Below are positions 1 to 8,038 of a DNA stretch of 28,185 nucleotides, piece after piece. Both the position numbers and the translations under genes were made by a program. Under the pieces are notes generated by a model. The model did not search any database. It saw only the letters and a list, made by a program, of their open reading frames with translations, and was not told where the DNA came from. This stretch comes from a virus: the IMG/VR virus record IMGVR_UViG_3300028388_001718, positions 1-28,185 of that record, one strand, 5' to 3'. The first letter of the stretch is position 1; the number at the start of each line of letters is the position of its first letter.

Positions 1-141
1 AAGCTAGTCGATAAGCAGGCTAAGATGCTGAGAGATCGCGAGGCCGTACTAAAGCGGGCTAGGCGGTTTTATCAGCAAGGCAGGGATGAAGAAGCCAAGC
101 ACTTAATTATTGGCTATATCGGAAGAATAAATAAGGCATAA
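1..141 (+). CDS. 3' end of an unidentified gene (partial)
   Basis: The first frame is open from the window edge to a TAA and gives the last 46 residues of a protein. The tail is rich in Lys, Arg, Gln and Glu and looks alpha-helical (for example KLVDKQAKMLRDREAV). I do not recognise a family from this fragment. It is followed by a promoter for the next genes, so it probably ends the preceding transcription unit, which lies outside the window. Confidence 0.55.
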   Translation, partial: KLVDKQAKMLRDREAVLKRARRFYQQGRDEEAKHLIIGYIGRINKA

Positions 142-151
142 TGCGCTATAG

Positions 152-180
152 TTCAAACGCTAGTTAAATGATGCTAAAAT
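152..180 (+). promoter_or_regulatory. sigma70-like promoter with extended -10
   Basis: A -35-like TTCAAA (152-157) is followed after 17 bases by TAAAAT (175-180), preceded by TGC, which makes an extended -10. Transcription would start near 187, about 20 bases before the first small gene. It is well placed to drive the small membrane genes and perhaps the head operon. Seen by consensus only. Confidence 0.5.
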
Positions 181-207
181 ACTCGAAACGCACCAAAGGA
201 TAGAGCT

Positions 208-315
208 ATGAAAGGCAAAGCAAAAGACCAGAAAACCAAGAAAGACAAAAAGAAGAAAGGCCCGCAAATAGCAGGCGCAGGCGGTAACGGCAAAACACGC
301 AAGAACTATGCTTAG
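208..315 (+). CDS. small lysine-rich protein, 35 aa
   Basis: This short frame starts at an ATG with an AAAGGA ribosome site about eight bases upstream. It encodes a very basic 35-residue peptide, Lys-rich through its first half (KTKKDKKKKG) and Gly-rich in the middle, ending NYA. It has no membrane segment. Its stop overlaps the next start (ATG at 308), so the two genes are probably translationally coupled. I do not recognise the family; a nucleic-acid-binding peptide would fit the charge, but that is inference. Confidence 0.5.
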   Translation: MKGKAKDQKTKKDKKKKGPQIAGAGGNGKTRKNYA

Positions 316-754
316 TGTAATTCTTTTATCATTTGCAACCATAGTTGCTGTATTTAGGGGCTTATGGAGCAGGGCTAAAGTTGGCATTATCGCATTAGTG
401 CCAGCAATAGCCCATTACTCGTTTTTAAATGATGTAAATGCCCATGCTTACTACCTATCAGCGGCGGTTGCTAGCTTTATTGTAATAGTTATCCTGGAGC
501 TTCTACCGCGCTCCCCCCTAGCTCTTGATTTCATGAAAATCAATATTGCTTATATCTTCATTCATGCCGCGGGGTATGTAATGTGGTACAGTTACATGGA
601 GCCGACAATTTACAACTATGTATGCTACCTGATGTTCATTGTTGAATTTGTCAGACTGCTAACAGTAACCAAGCTGGATGCAAAACATGGAATTTGCCGG
701 AATCCTTGCTCTATTCGTAATAATGATAATAACAGGCATATGGGTGCTGTATAG
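308..754 (+). CDS. multi-pass membrane protein, 148 aa
   Basis: The first 120 residues are strongly hydrophobic, with about four membrane segments: LSVILLSFATIVAVF near the N-terminus, VGIIALVPAIAHYSF, AAVASFIVIVILELL and a last pair around residues 80-115. The C-terminal 30 residues are polar, Asn-rich and contain two Cys. The start overlaps the end of the preceding basic peptide by eight bases. I recognise no family. Its place among other small membrane proteins just upstream of the terminase genes suggests a role at the host membrane, such as lysis or superinfection exclusion, but nothing in the sequence proves this. Confidence 0.6.
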   Translation: MLSVILLSFATIVAVFRGLWSRAKVGIIALVPAIAHYSFLNDVNAHAYYLSAAVASFIVIVILELLPRSPLALDFMKINIAYIFIHAAGYVMWYSYMEPTIYNYVCYLMFIVEFVRLLTVTKLDAKHGICRNPCSIRNNDNNRHMGAV

Positions 755-848
755 CGATGACAGGGAAACACGAAATAGTCGAACAAATAGTACAGAATCC
801 AAAAAGCCAGGCTGGGGTGCTAAGCGCTACTGCCGCGATAGGCGTTGA
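687..848 (+). CDS. possible overlapping small membrane protein, 53 aa
   Basis: This frame overlaps both neighbouring genes. It starts MEFAGILALFVIMIITGIW, a single hydrophobic segment of about 20 residues, and continues with a polar, basic tail that has one Cys. Nested small membrane genes are common in phage lysis regions, and a hydrophobic N-terminus followed directly by a charged domain is not what a random shadow frame usually gives. However, the ribosome site is weak and every base is shared with a neighbour, so it may not be translated. Confidence 0.3.
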   Translation: MEFAGILALFVIMIITGIWVLYSDDRETRNSRTNSTESKKPGWGAKRYCRDRR

Positions 849-987
849 CCATCAGCTATTAAAGATGCTGCCAGATTACATTACGATAGTCGGCGGCTCA
901 CTCGGGATAGTGCTAACGTGCATGATGATTGTTCATAAATGGGTTCAAATAAAGCGCGACCTAAAAGACCTTATATATACCAACTAA
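757..987 (+). CDS. holin-like single-TM protein, 76 aa
   Basis: A polar N-terminus of about 38 residues is followed by one clear membrane segment (YITIVGGSLGIVLTCMMIVH, about residues 41-60) and a short basic tail (KWVQIKRDLKDL). Small size, a central membrane segment and a charged C-terminus fit single-span phage holins. It is not next to the endolysin, which lies near 19.1 kb beside another holin candidate, so this could be a second holin, an antiholin or an unrelated membrane protein. It directly follows the four-TM protein with a two-base gap. Confidence 0.45.
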   Translation: MTGKHEIVEQIVQNPKSQAGVLSATAAIGVDHQLLKMLPDYITIVGGSLGIVLTCMMIVHKWVQIKRDLKDLIYTN

Positions 988-1008
988 CGAAACGAACTGG
1001 TTAAGACG

Positions 1009-1221
1009 ATGGCTACTCAACTAAACGAAATCGAAACAAATGAAAATAATGTAAAGTGGATTGAAGTTTCTGGTACTGACTACGGTACAGGCTGGGAATT
1101 TGAAGGCGCAGAGATTTTTGGGATTACAGGCGATAATAGGATTTTAGATTGTGATGGCTGTCCGCTAACTGAAGGCGATCATCAGGAAATAGCTGTAAAA
1201 AATGCGATTGCATCATCATAA
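1009..1221 (+). CDS. hypothetical acidic protein, 70 aa
   Basis: A short soluble protein rich in Glu, Asn and Gly, with two Cys in a DCDGCP stretch near residue 49. It has no signal peptide or membrane segment. Codon use and the 21-base gap to the preceding holin-like gene fit a real gene of this operon. I do not recognise a family, and the DCDGC cluster is too small to call a metal site. Confidence 0.5.
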   Translation: MATQLNEIETNENNVKWIEVSGTDYGTGWEFEGAEIFGITGDNRILDCDGCPLTEGDHQEIAVKNAIASS

Positions 1222-1316
1222 TGATGTGAAGCGCATGGGTGAATTTAATGTTAATCCACCGCTATAGGCATTCTATGAGTGTCTATGTCAGTGCATTAGC
1301 ACTACAAGAGCGAATT

Positions 1317-1379
1317 AAAAGCGCTTTTGTTCTTGATTGACAGTGGGAAAGACCACTGTGCCAAGGCGCTACCCTTGGC
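1317..1379 (+). other. palindrome plus two abutting hairpins in the gap before the 72-aa gene
   Basis: The gap 1222-1412 holds no convincing gene. It contains a 12-base perfect palindrome AAAAGCGCTTTT (1317-1328). Next come two hairpins with 7-bp stems and 6-base loops that touch each other: ACAGTGG/CCACTGT (1340-1359, loop GAAAGA) and GCCAAGG/CCTTGGC (1360-1379). Neither has a T-tract, so they are not ordinary terminators. TCTTT at 1383-1387 could pair with AAAGA of the first loop. They lie about 550 bases before the small terminase gene. Confidence 0.5.
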
Positions 1380-1412
1380 CGCTCTTTACTTGATTATGCA
1401 ATAGGTGGTGAT

Positions 1413-1631
1413 ATGGATTATTTGGCATACGCAGTTGTTTTTGTATTTATTTTTTTGTGGCTTCCGTATTTTATTGGCTTTAAGCTAAATGAATGGGATG
1501 GCTCGTTTGGTGAAAACGTCTTTACTGGTCTTATGTTTATTATCGCAATTCCTTTTGGGTTTGCTTTCACAGTTTTGATATTTAGCCCGTTTCTATTGGT
1601 TGGCTGGGCTATATTTCACTTAATAGGGTAG
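1413..1631 (+). CDS. small membrane protein, 72 aa
   Basis: Almost the whole protein is hydrophobic. One membrane segment covers about residues 3-22 (LAYAVVFVFIFLWLPYFIGF). After a polar link of about 15 residues with Asn, Glu and Asp comes a long apolar stretch (about 35-72) that could cross twice. A GGTGGTG ribosome site sits six bases before the ATG. No family is recognised. It follows the twin hairpins and is followed by a weak terminator-like hairpin, so it may be a separately controlled unit. Confidence 0.5.
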   Translation: MDYLAYAVVFVFIFLWLPYFIGFKLNEWDGSFGENVFTGLMFIIAIPFGFAFTVLIFSPFLLVGWAIFHLIG

Positions 1632-1654
1632 AATAACCGATAGACCTCCACCTT

Positions 1655-1681
1655 GGCCCTGAAATATGGGCCGATCTTTTT
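1655..1681 (+). terminator. weak rho-independent terminator candidate
   Basis: GGCCC and GGGCC form a 5-bp stem around an 8-base loop (TGAAATAT), followed by GATC and five T. The stem is short and the T-tract is displaced by four bases, so it would terminate only partly. The GAGGG after it serves as ribosome site for the gene at 1693. Confidence 0.35.
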
Positions 1682-1692
1682 GAGGGTTTTAT

Positions 1693-1908
1693 ATGTTTGA
1701 AGCAATATTCATTATACTAATCGGCTTTAAAGCTGGTTACCAGATAGGTCATGAATCTGGCGAGATAGATGGAGCCATACAAGCGCACACTGGCGATACG
1801 GTATGCGTAGAGGTTCCACAGTTCAATAAACCAAACGAATGGCAGTGTGTACACGGATGGCAAGTAGAGATGGCGAAACAGGCCGAAAACCGTGATATAA
1901 TCAAATAA
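1693..1908 (+). CDS. small membrane-anchored protein, 71 aa
   Basis: A hydrophobic N-terminus (MFEAIFIILIGFKAGYQIG) could be a membrane anchor or an uncleaved signal. It is followed by a polar domain with two Cys (DTVCVEVP and EWQCVHGW) that might form a disulfide if it faces the periplasm. A GAGGG ribosome site is seven bases upstream of the ATG. The product precedes the small terminase gene. I do not recognise a family; size and topology would fit an accessory lysis or exclusion protein, which is inference. Confidence 0.5.
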   Translation: MFEAIFIILIGFKAGYQIGHESGEIDGAIQAHTGDTVCVEVPQFNKPNEWQCVHGWQVEMAKQAENRDIIK

Positions 1909-1929
1909 ACACTAGATAGAGTATTTATT

Positions 1930-2409
1930 ATGGCTTCAGGCCGCCCAACAATGTGCACAGTAGAAATAACAAACACTATATGTAAGCGTATAGCTGATGG
2001 CGAGTCATTGCGCTCTATATGCTCTGATGAAGGTCTACCGGAAAAGGCCAGTGTTTTATATTGGGTGGTTGAAGGGCGATATGTAGAAGGTACAGAAGAA
2101 CTCTTTTCTGACCATTACATGCGCGCTAGAGAGGCAGGAGGCTTTTCTCATGCTGATAGAATCATTGATACAGTGGACAAAGTGGCCTCTGGTGAGTTTG
2201 AGCCAAACCAAGCTAAAGCCATGCTAGACGGGCTAAAATGGGCGGCTGAAAGAATGGCGCCTAAGAAGCACAGCCCTAGGCAAGAGATCGATCATCGTTC
2301 GCCTGATGGCAGCATGTCCCCAAAACCCGCTATCGATGTAAGCAAGCTATCCACTGGCGCACTAGAAGAGCTTTTAAATGTCAGCAATACCGACGATAAC
2401 CCAAGCTGA
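1930..2409 (+). CDS. terS: terminase small subunit (Sf6-like)
   Basis: The small terminase binds the packaging site on concatemeric phage DNA and brings it to the large subunit. The N-terminal half fits the Sf6-type small terminase: a helix-turn-helix region with ICKRIADGESLRSIC at about residues 17-31, then a Pro and a Trp as in the family, then DHYMRAREAG near 60-69. The second half has the family's KWAAERMAPKKHS signature (about 106-118). The C-terminal 35 residues are polar and Ser/Asp-rich. Length 159 is usual. The gene overlaps the large terminase by 32 bases in another frame, which suggests coupled translation. Confidence 0.88.
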   Translation: MASGRPTMCTVEITNTICKRIADGESLRSICSDEGLPEKASVLYWVVEGRYVEGTEELFSDHYMRAREAGGFSHADRIIDTVDKVASGEFEPNQAKAMLDGLKWAAERMAPKKHSPRQEIDHRSPDGSMSPKPAIDVSKLSTGALEELLNVSNTDDNPS

Positions 2410-3808
2410 TTTAGTTGAGATAGAAAAAGAACTCTGTAGCCGCTCTTTAGCGGCTTTTGTGCGTAGAGCGTGGCATGTATTAGAACCCGGCCAGCCTTAC
2501 ATTCATGGATGGCACGTTGATGCCGTATGCGAACACCTAGAAGCCATAACCCATGGCGATATATCCCGATTACTTGTAAACATCCCACCGGGTACAATGA
2601 AATCAACACTGGTTTCCGTATTCTGGCCTGCTTGGGAATGGGGGCCATGTAATAAACCGTCTACTAGGGTTATAGGCGCATCTCATGAGCAGGGCTTAGC
2701 CGTTCGTGATACCCGTAAAATGCGAAACCTTATTATCTCTGACTGGTATCAAAGTCGATGGCCTACCGCATTAACTAGCGACCAGAATCAAAAAACCTTC
2801 TATGAAAACGATCAAACAGGCTTTAGGCAGGCTTGCGCCGTTGCTGGGATGACAGGTCGGCGAGGTGATAGGGTTATATGGGATGACCCTCACAGCGTCG
2901 AGGCGGCATTGTCTGACGCACACAGGGAAACCGCGCTTAGGGTATTCCAAGAGACGCTACCAACACGATTAAACAATCCTGATACATCCGCAATCGTAAT
3001 TGTTATGCAACGATTGCATGAGATGGACGTATCAGGGCTGATATTAGAAAATGATTATGGATATGAGCATCTTTGCTTGCCTATGGAGTACGAGCCGGAG
3101 CGACACTGTAAAACCAGTATAGGGTTTAGCGACCCGCGCACCAAAGAAGGCGAGCTATTGTTTCCTGAACGCTTTAGCCGCGAAACAGTCGATAGAGATA
3201 AAAAAGTAATGGGTTCTTTTGCCGTTGCTGGGCAATTGCAACAGCGACCAGCACCACGGGGCGGCGGTTTTTTTGCCTGGCAGTCTATTAGCGTCATTCA
3301 ACGGGCACCAAAGATCATTAGAAAGGTGCGCTATTGGGATAAGGCGGGCACTGATGGCGGTGGAGCCTATACCGCTGGCGTTCTAATGGGTGTATCTGAT
3401 GAGAATGAGTATATTGTATTGGACGTTGTTCGCGGCCAATGGGGGGCGCCACAGCGAGAGAAGACGATCAGACAGACCGCTGAGCTAGATGGCCCTGAAG
3501 TTGAAGTGTGGATAGAGCAAGAGCCGGGTTCGGGTGGTAAAGAATCAGCGCAAAACACAATCAAGAACTTATCAGGGTTTAATATACGGGCAGAACGCGC
3601 CACTGGTGACAAGGCGGTAAGGGCGGAGCCGTATAGTGTGCAAGTTGAAGCGGGCAATGTTAAAATCCTTAGAGCAGACTGGAATAAAGACTTTATCGAC
3701 GAGCACAAGACTTTCCCCGTCGGTAAATACAAAGACCAAATAGACGGCTCAAGCGGGGCGTTTAATAAATTAGCACTAGGCAATGAATTTATATTCGAGG
3801 CGTTATAA
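2378..3808 (+). CDS. terL: terminase large subunit (ATPase and nuclease)
   Basis: This is the motor and endonuclease that cuts and packages DNA at the portal. The N-terminal ATPase has a Walker A-like PPGTMKST at residues 70-77 and Walker B VIWDD at 166-170, followed by a QRLHEMD segment (211-217) in the coupling region. The C-terminal RNase H-like nuclease shows YWDKAG with Asp321, an acidic pair in WIEQEPGSGGK (380, 382) and KDQIDGSSGAF with Asp453 and Asp456. At 476 residues with both domains it is complete. It starts inside the small terminase gene and its stop shares a base with the portal start (TAATG). Confidence 0.95.
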   Translation: MSAIPTITQADLVEIEKELCSRSLAAFVRRAWHVLEPGQPYIHGWHVDAVCEHLEAITHGDISRLLVNIPPGTMKSTLVSVFWPAWEWGPCNKPSTRVIGASHEQGLAVRDTRKMRNLIISDWYQSRWPTALTSDQNQKTFYENDQTGFRQACAVAGMTGRRGDRVIWDDPHSVEAALSDAHRETALRVFQETLPTRLNNPDTSAIVIVMQRLHEMDVSGLILENDYGYEHLCLPMEYEPERHCKTSIGFSDPRTKEGELLFPERFSRETVDRDKKVMGSFAVAGQLQQRPAPRGGGFFAWQSISVIQRAPKIIRKVRYWDKAGTDGGGAYTAGVLMGVSDENEYIVLDVVRGQWGAPQREKTIRQTAELDGPEVEVWIEQEPGSGGKESAQNTIKNLSGFNIRAERATGDKAVRAEPYSVQVEAGNVKILRADWNKDFIDEHKTFPVGKYKDQIDGSSGAFNKLALGNEFIFEAL

Positions 3809-5127
3809 TGTGGCCATTTGATAAAAAGATACAAGCGCCCAGTGTGGCGGTAGAGCAGCAAGCCGTTAACACTTTGGCGCAGGCTATCAAAAGCCTATCA
3901 GGGCCAGCGGCAACGCCATCATGGAAGATTAATTCACCGCAAGTGCGAACCGATTGGGATTTTTTAACGGCGGTAGTTGAGGGCTACAACGTCTCAGCGG
4001 TCGTTTATGCGTGCGTAGAGAAGCGGGCTAAGTTGCTAGCCTCTGTACCATGGGTAGCCAAGCGCCGTAACCGTAATGGCGATTACGAGCCAGCGCCAGA
4101 CAGCGAACTACAGCGAATCATTGACCGTCCTAATCCAGACCAATCATTTTACGAGCTAATGTATAACGCCAGCCAAAGCCTTGACCTTGCGGGCCATGCG
4201 TTTATTAGTGAGATCAAAGCAGGTCGACGCAATCAGCCGCAAGAGCTTTGGTACCTAAACCCGCATAAAATGAAAATCAAGCAAGGCCGTGAACGCCTAA
4301 TAGATTCATACGAGTACAACAACGGCACAAAGCACACAATTCAAGCCGATGACATGATCATGCTTAAAATGCCAAACCCTAATAGCCCTATCTTTGGCCA
4401 GCCTGTATTGATGGCAGCAGGCCGGGCTACGGACATAGATCGTGAATCTGGTATCTGGCAGAAAGTGAGCCTAGAGAATCGCGGTGCATCGGATATTAAT
4501 ATTAAACTACCTGAAGGCGCTACACAGCAGCAGGTAGACTCAGTTAAGAAACAGTACAAAGACCAACAGGCAGGCGCTAAAAACGCCCGCAAGGCAATGG
4601 TAACCAATGCCGAAATACAGATGCTAGGACAAACAGCGGTTGAGCTAGACTTTGTTAATAGCCGTAAATCCGTATGGACGGAAATCTGCGCGGTGTTTGG
4701 TTTGTCATTGTCGAACCTTGGCATGACTGAGGACGTAAACCTTGCTAATGCCGAGGCTATGGACAAAGCGCTTTGGAAAAATACGGTTATCCCACAGCTA
4801 GAGTTAATCAGTCGCCAATTAAATCACCAGCTTGTTAGCGAGTTTGGCGATGAGTACCGCCTCGATTACGACCTATCGAACGTCGAAGCATTACAAGAAG
4901 ACCGCAAGGAAAAGCTAGAAGCAGCAGAGCGTTTATACCGCATGGGTGTTCCGTTCAATGAGATTAATCAGCGCCTAGATCTTGGCTTTGATGATATTGA
5001 AGGTGGTAATACTGGTTACATTCCGAGTGGCATGATTCCAACCAGTTTTGATATGCCTAATGATGACCCGGTAACAGACGAATCAGCAGAGGCGCAAGCG
5101 GATGCCGAAAACGCTGACGGGGAATAA
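3808..5127 (+). CDS. portal protein (HK97 family)
   Basis: The portal forms the dodecameric ring at one capsid vertex through which DNA enters and leaves. The sequence fits the HK97-type portal family: an early segment with SAVVYACVEKRAKLLASVPW (about 63-82), the LWYLNPHKMKI wing region, IFGQPVLMAAGR, and an FGLSLSNLGMTEDVNLANAE stretch followed by a long helical stem ending near residue 390. The last 40 residues are acidic and probably disordered. Length 439 is normal. It lies between the large terminase and the gp7-like morphogenesis gene, which is the standard order. Confidence 0.93.
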   Translation: MWPFDKKIQAPSVAVEQQAVNTLAQAIKSLSGPAATPSWKINSPQVRTDWDFLTAVVEGYNVSAVVYACVEKRAKLLASVPWVAKRRNRNGDYEPAPDSELQRIIDRPNPDQSFYELMYNASQSLDLAGHAFISEIKAGRRNQPQELWYLNPHKMKIKQGRERLIDSYEYNNGTKHTIQADDMIMLKMPNPNSPIFGQPVLMAAGRATDIDRESGIWQKVSLENRGASDINIKLPEGATQQQVDSVKKQYKDQQAGAKNARKAMVTNAEIQMLGQTAVELDFVNSRKSVWTEICAVFGLSLSNLGMTEDVNLANAEAMDKALWKNTVIPQLELISRQLNHQLVSEFGDEYRLDYDLSNVEALQEDRKEKLEAAERLYRMGVPFNEINQRLDLGFDDIEGGNTGYIPSGMIPTSFDMPNDDPVTDESAEAQADAENADGE

Positions 5128-5884
5128 CCCTAGAAGGGAGCAAAGGCTACAGCAGCTTATGCTTGATCGCATTGAGCAGAAATACGTTAGGCGTGTAGCG
5201 TGGGAAGTTAATCGGGCTATGCGTGAAGCTGCCAAGCTGGTAGATGCTGGCGAACCCGTGCCGACTGACCAGATATTACCCGAACACAGAAAGCGCATGA
5301 GCCGCCTACTTGATCAGCTATGGATGGATTCAGGCATGGACATGAGCGAGCACATAGCCGGAACAAAAAAGGCCATGGCATCATTCGAGACTAAACGCAC
5401 ATTCGATGCCGTACAACCCACAGAGCAAGCCGATAGGGTTATGCAAGACTGGATACTCTCAGTTGGTGCCGCAAAGATCGTGCGCATATCAGAGACAACC
5501 AAGCGTGACGTTAAGCGCATAATCAACAAGGGTATTCGAGAGGGCTTGAGTGAAAAGGAAATCGCTAAACTAATACGGGAATCATCCCCGTCACTGGCTA
5601 ACAACCGCGCCCAGCTAATAGCGAGAACCGAAACACACACAGCGGCCAATGTAGCGGCCCAAGCAACAGCAGAGGCAAGCGGCGTACAGCTTCAACGTGA
5701 ATGGGTAGCTAATATGGGTTCAGAGCGCACGCGGGTTAGCCATAGAGAGGCAGACGGGCAGAAAGTCGGCATGAAAGAGCCGTTTATTGTCGATGGTGTG
5801 CCGCTAATGTATCCCGGTGACCCTGAAGGTCCAGCAAGACTAACGATTAATTGCAGGTGCGCCGTAGCGTATGTTGTCAAGTGA
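5102..5884 (+). CDS. head morphogenesis protein (Mu F / SPP1 gp7 family)
   Basis: Members of this family are minor head proteins that associate with the portal and enter the procapsid in low copy. The N-terminal 160 residues are helical and charged. The C-terminal part carries the family signatures: RTETHTAAN at 175-183, RVSHREADGQ at 211-220 and INCRCAVAYV near the end, where the two Cys of the CRC motif are conserved. The gene overlaps the portal gene by 26 bases. Length 260 is within range for the short form, with no toxin or nuclease domain added after the core. Confidence 0.9.
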   Translation: MPKTLTGNNPRREQRLQQLMLDRIEQKYVRRVAWEVNRAMREAAKLVDAGEPVPTDQILPEHRKRMSRLLDQLWMDSGMDMSEHIAGTKKAMASFETKRTFDAVQPTEQADRVMQDWILSVGAAKIVRISETTKRDVKRIINKGIREGLSEKEIAKLIRESSPSLANNRAQLIARTETHTAANVAAQATAEASGVQLQREWVANMGSERTRVSHREADGQKVGMKEPFIVDGVPLMYPGDPEGPARLTINCRCAVAYVVK

Positions 5885-5929
5885 TACTTATATTGTGTTA
5901 CAATGCTAAAAACTTCTAATGGTGTAATC

Positions 5930-6553
5930 ATGGAATATAAAGCAATTCAGTTTAAAGATGCTGACGTAGATACGGAAAAGCGTATTATCCGCGGTTATGC
6001 CAGCACCTACGATATTGACCAAGGCAATGACATTATCCAGCCAGGCGCGTTTAAGAAGACGTTATCCGAGCGCATGGATAGAATCAAAGTATTGCGCAAT
6101 CATAAAGACTTGATTGGCAAGCCAATGGAAGCCTATGAAGATGGCAAAGGCTTGGTAACCGCTTCCTACATTGCTAAAACCGAATTAGGCGATGAAACCC
6201 TAGCACTAGCCAAGGAAGGCATCCTTGATTCAATGAGTATTGGTTACATGGTACCCAACGGCAAGTCTAATTATGATGGCGATGTGCGCAGCATTTCAGA
6301 GGTTAAGCTTTACGAGTGGTCAATGGTTGATTTCCCGATGAATGAAGCCGCGCGTATCACTGATGTTAAGAGCTTGCACGAAAAGATAAAAAGCGGAACG
6401 CTAGATCAAACCGAATTAAAACAGTTGGCCGCTATGGTCGCTGATTTAAACGCACTGTTAACCGATCAAGAGCCGTCTGATGACACTCCTGAAGGTGGGC
6501 AGCCGCATGACTTTAAATCGTTATTAGACGATATTAAAAACTGGGGCAGATAG
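5930..6553 (+). CDS. prohead protease (peptidase S78, HK97 gp4-like)
   Basis: A serine protease packaged in the prohead that removes the capsid scaffolding domain and then itself. I chose the ATG at 5930, which has a GGTG ribosome site and starts at MEYKAIQF as in the family; an ATG at 5903 would add nine residues but has no ribosome site. From the chosen start, the GDxIxPGAF-like motif is at residues 32-41, the catalytic His is in LRNHKD (His58) and the nucleophile Ser is in SMSIGY (101-106). The last 50 residues are polar and helical. It sits directly before the capsid gene, as expected. Confidence 0.92.
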   Translation: MEYKAIQFKDADVDTEKRIIRGYASTYDIDQGNDIIQPGAFKKTLSERMDRIKVLRNHKDLIGKPMEAYEDGKGLVTASYIAKTELGDETLALAKEGILDSMSIGYMVPNGKSNYDGDVRSISEVKLYEWSMVDFPMNEAARITDVKSLHEKIKSGTLDQTELKQLAAMVADLNALLTDQEPSDDTPEGGQPHDFKSLLDDIKNWGR

Positions 6554-6580
6554 CCCACTTTAAACCAAGAGGAAAAAATT

Positions 6581-7801
6581 ATGGATATCAAAGACATCCA
6601 AGCGGCTCTAGATGAGTCAGGCAAAGAGCTTAAAAGCTTAATTGAACAAACCCAAAACGAAGCCAAGCAAGCGGGCGAAGTTTCAGCAGAGACTAAAAGC
6701 GCACTTGAAGCGGCTGAAAAGAAAAACGCGGAACTATCCGAGGCTTTCGAGCAAATGGATAAGAAGCTTATCGAAATTGAAACCGAGCAAAAACGCTTTC
6801 GTGATTCCGGCGGTGCCCGTGAGTCTAAGAGCTTGGGTCAGGCTTTTGTAGAGTCTGATGTATTCGGTGAAGTCAAAAGTACCATGCGCGGCAATGGCTC
6901 TCCTGTAGCTATCGAGAAGAAAGACATCACCACTGGTGCAGCTTCAGCGGGTGCCTTGGTTGATTCCTTCCGTGACCCTACGGTTTACCGCGACCCTAAC
7001 CGCCCGATGCGTATTCGTGACCTAATCCCCACGATTCCATCGAGCACTGGTGCAGCGGAGTTCATGCGTCAAAACGTATTTACCAACAACGCAGGCCCAC
7101 AAGATGGTGAGTTTACCGCCAAAGGTAAATCTGAAATCACTTGGGAGCTTGTTCAGTTGCCAGGCACTACTGTTGCTCACTGGGTAGCCGCTTCGCGTCA
7201 AGCGCTATCTGATGCGCCTCAGCTTCGTACTTTGATTGATGTAGACCTAAACTATGGTTTGCAGCTTGAGTCTGACACTCAGCTATTGCTAGGCACTGGC
7301 TCTAACGGTGACATGACAGGTCTACTAGTAGACGCTGATGTGCCTACAGTTGGTGAGATTGCCAGCGGTACGGCGACGGGTGATGTTCCAGCGGCTATGA
7401 TTGAGCATGTACGCGCAGCAATCACAGAATGCCAGAAGTCTGAGTACTACAATATTAATGGCGTGGTATTCAACCCAGAGGACTGGGCTAAAATCGAAAC
7501 CGCAAAAGCTTCGGATGGTCATTACTTAATGATTCAATTCCCTGCTAACGGTGCCGACGAGCAAATCTGGCGCGTTCCTGTGATCGTAACCAATGCAATG
7601 CCTGTCAATAACTTCTTGCTTGGCGATTGGACTATGGGTGCGAAAATCTATGACCGTGAATCGGTTGAGGTTCGAGTATCTGAGTCACACGCTGACTACT
7701 TCGTTAAGAACGGCGTGGCAATCTTGGCAGAAGAGCGTTATACACTGGGTATCCAGCGTCCTAAAGCGTTCTGCAAAGGTTTGTTCACTGTAGCGGCATA
7801 A
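6581..7801 (+). CDS. major capsid protein (HK97 fold)
   Basis: This builds the icosahedral shell. Residues 1 to about 90 are a Lys/Glu/Ala-rich coiled coil, the delta scaffold that the upstream S78 protease should remove. The shell domain follows, with GALVDSFRDPTVYRDPNRPMRIRDLI-type N-arm features, a WVAASRQALSDAP spine helix, LLLGTGSNGDMTGLL, and VVFNPEDWAKIE. The end is GIQRPKAFCKGLF. A strong AAGAGG ribosome site stands nine bases before the ATG. A strong terminator follows the stop, as expected for the most abundant product. I cannot tell from sequence whether the HK97 crosslink residues are present. Confidence 0.95.
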   Translation: MDIKDIQAALDESGKELKSLIEQTQNEAKQAGEVSAETKSALEAAEKKNAELSEAFEQMDKKLIEIETEQKRFRDSGGARESKSLGQAFVESDVFGEVKSTMRGNGSPVAIEKKDITTGAASAGALVDSFRDPTVYRDPNRPMRIRDLIPTIPSSTGAAEFMRQNVFTNNAGPQDGEFTAKGKSEITWELVQLPGTTVAHWVAASRQALSDAPQLRTLIDVDLNYGLQLESDTQLLLGTGSNGDMTGLLVDADVPTVGEIASGTATGDVPAAMIEHVRAAITECQKSEYYNINGVVFNPEDWAKIETAKASDGHYLMIQFPANGADEQIWRVPVIVTNAMPVNNFLLGDWTMGAKIYDRESVEVRVSESHADYFVKNGVAILAEERYTLGIQRPKAFCKGLFTVAA

Positions 7802-7805
7802 CCAC

Positions 7806-7828
7806 AAGGGGCTTCGGCCCCTTTTTTT
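7806..7828 (+). terminator. rho-independent terminator after the capsid gene
   Basis: GGGGC and GCCCC form a stem closed by a very stable TTCG tetraloop, with seven T right after it and two extra A-T pairs at the base. It lies between the capsid gene and the neck genes, so it should reduce neck and tail expression relative to capsid. Confidence 0.85.
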
Positions 7829-7837
7829 GGGTGGCTT

Positions 7838-8038
7838 ATGAAATTGAGACTATTAGCAACGTGTAAGCTTGGCCAATACGGTTCCGTTATCGAAATGGAC
7901 GACAAAGAGCGAGCGCGCCAATTAATTACTAAGCGAGTTGCTGAAGAAGTCACAGAGAAAGTAGAAAAGCCAAAAGACCGAGAAACAAAAGGCGGTAAAA
8001 AGGCGAAATCTGCAAACAAAGACGTAGAGACTAAATAA
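7838..8038 (+). CDS. small protein downstream of capsid, 66 aa
   Basis: The N-terminal 40 residues (KLRLLATCKLGQYGSVIEMD, then helix RARQLITKRVAEEV) match a pattern often seen in short genes placed between the capsid and the gp6-like connector: a small beta-rich segment with a Gly turn and a following helix. The rest is a Lys/Glu tail that is probably disordered. A GGGTGG ribosome site precedes the ATG, and the stop overlaps the next start. The family's role is not known to me; a capsid accessory role is inferred from position. Confidence 0.6.
   Translation: MKLRLLATCKLGQYGSVIEMDDKERARQLITKRVAEEVTEKVEKPKDRETKGGKKAKSANKDVETK

Noticed and set aside
1248-1340. 30-codon open frame starting ATGTTAATCCACC in the gap before the 72-aa gene
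   Set aside because: No ribosome site, ordinary length for a chance frame, and it ends within the hairpin region.
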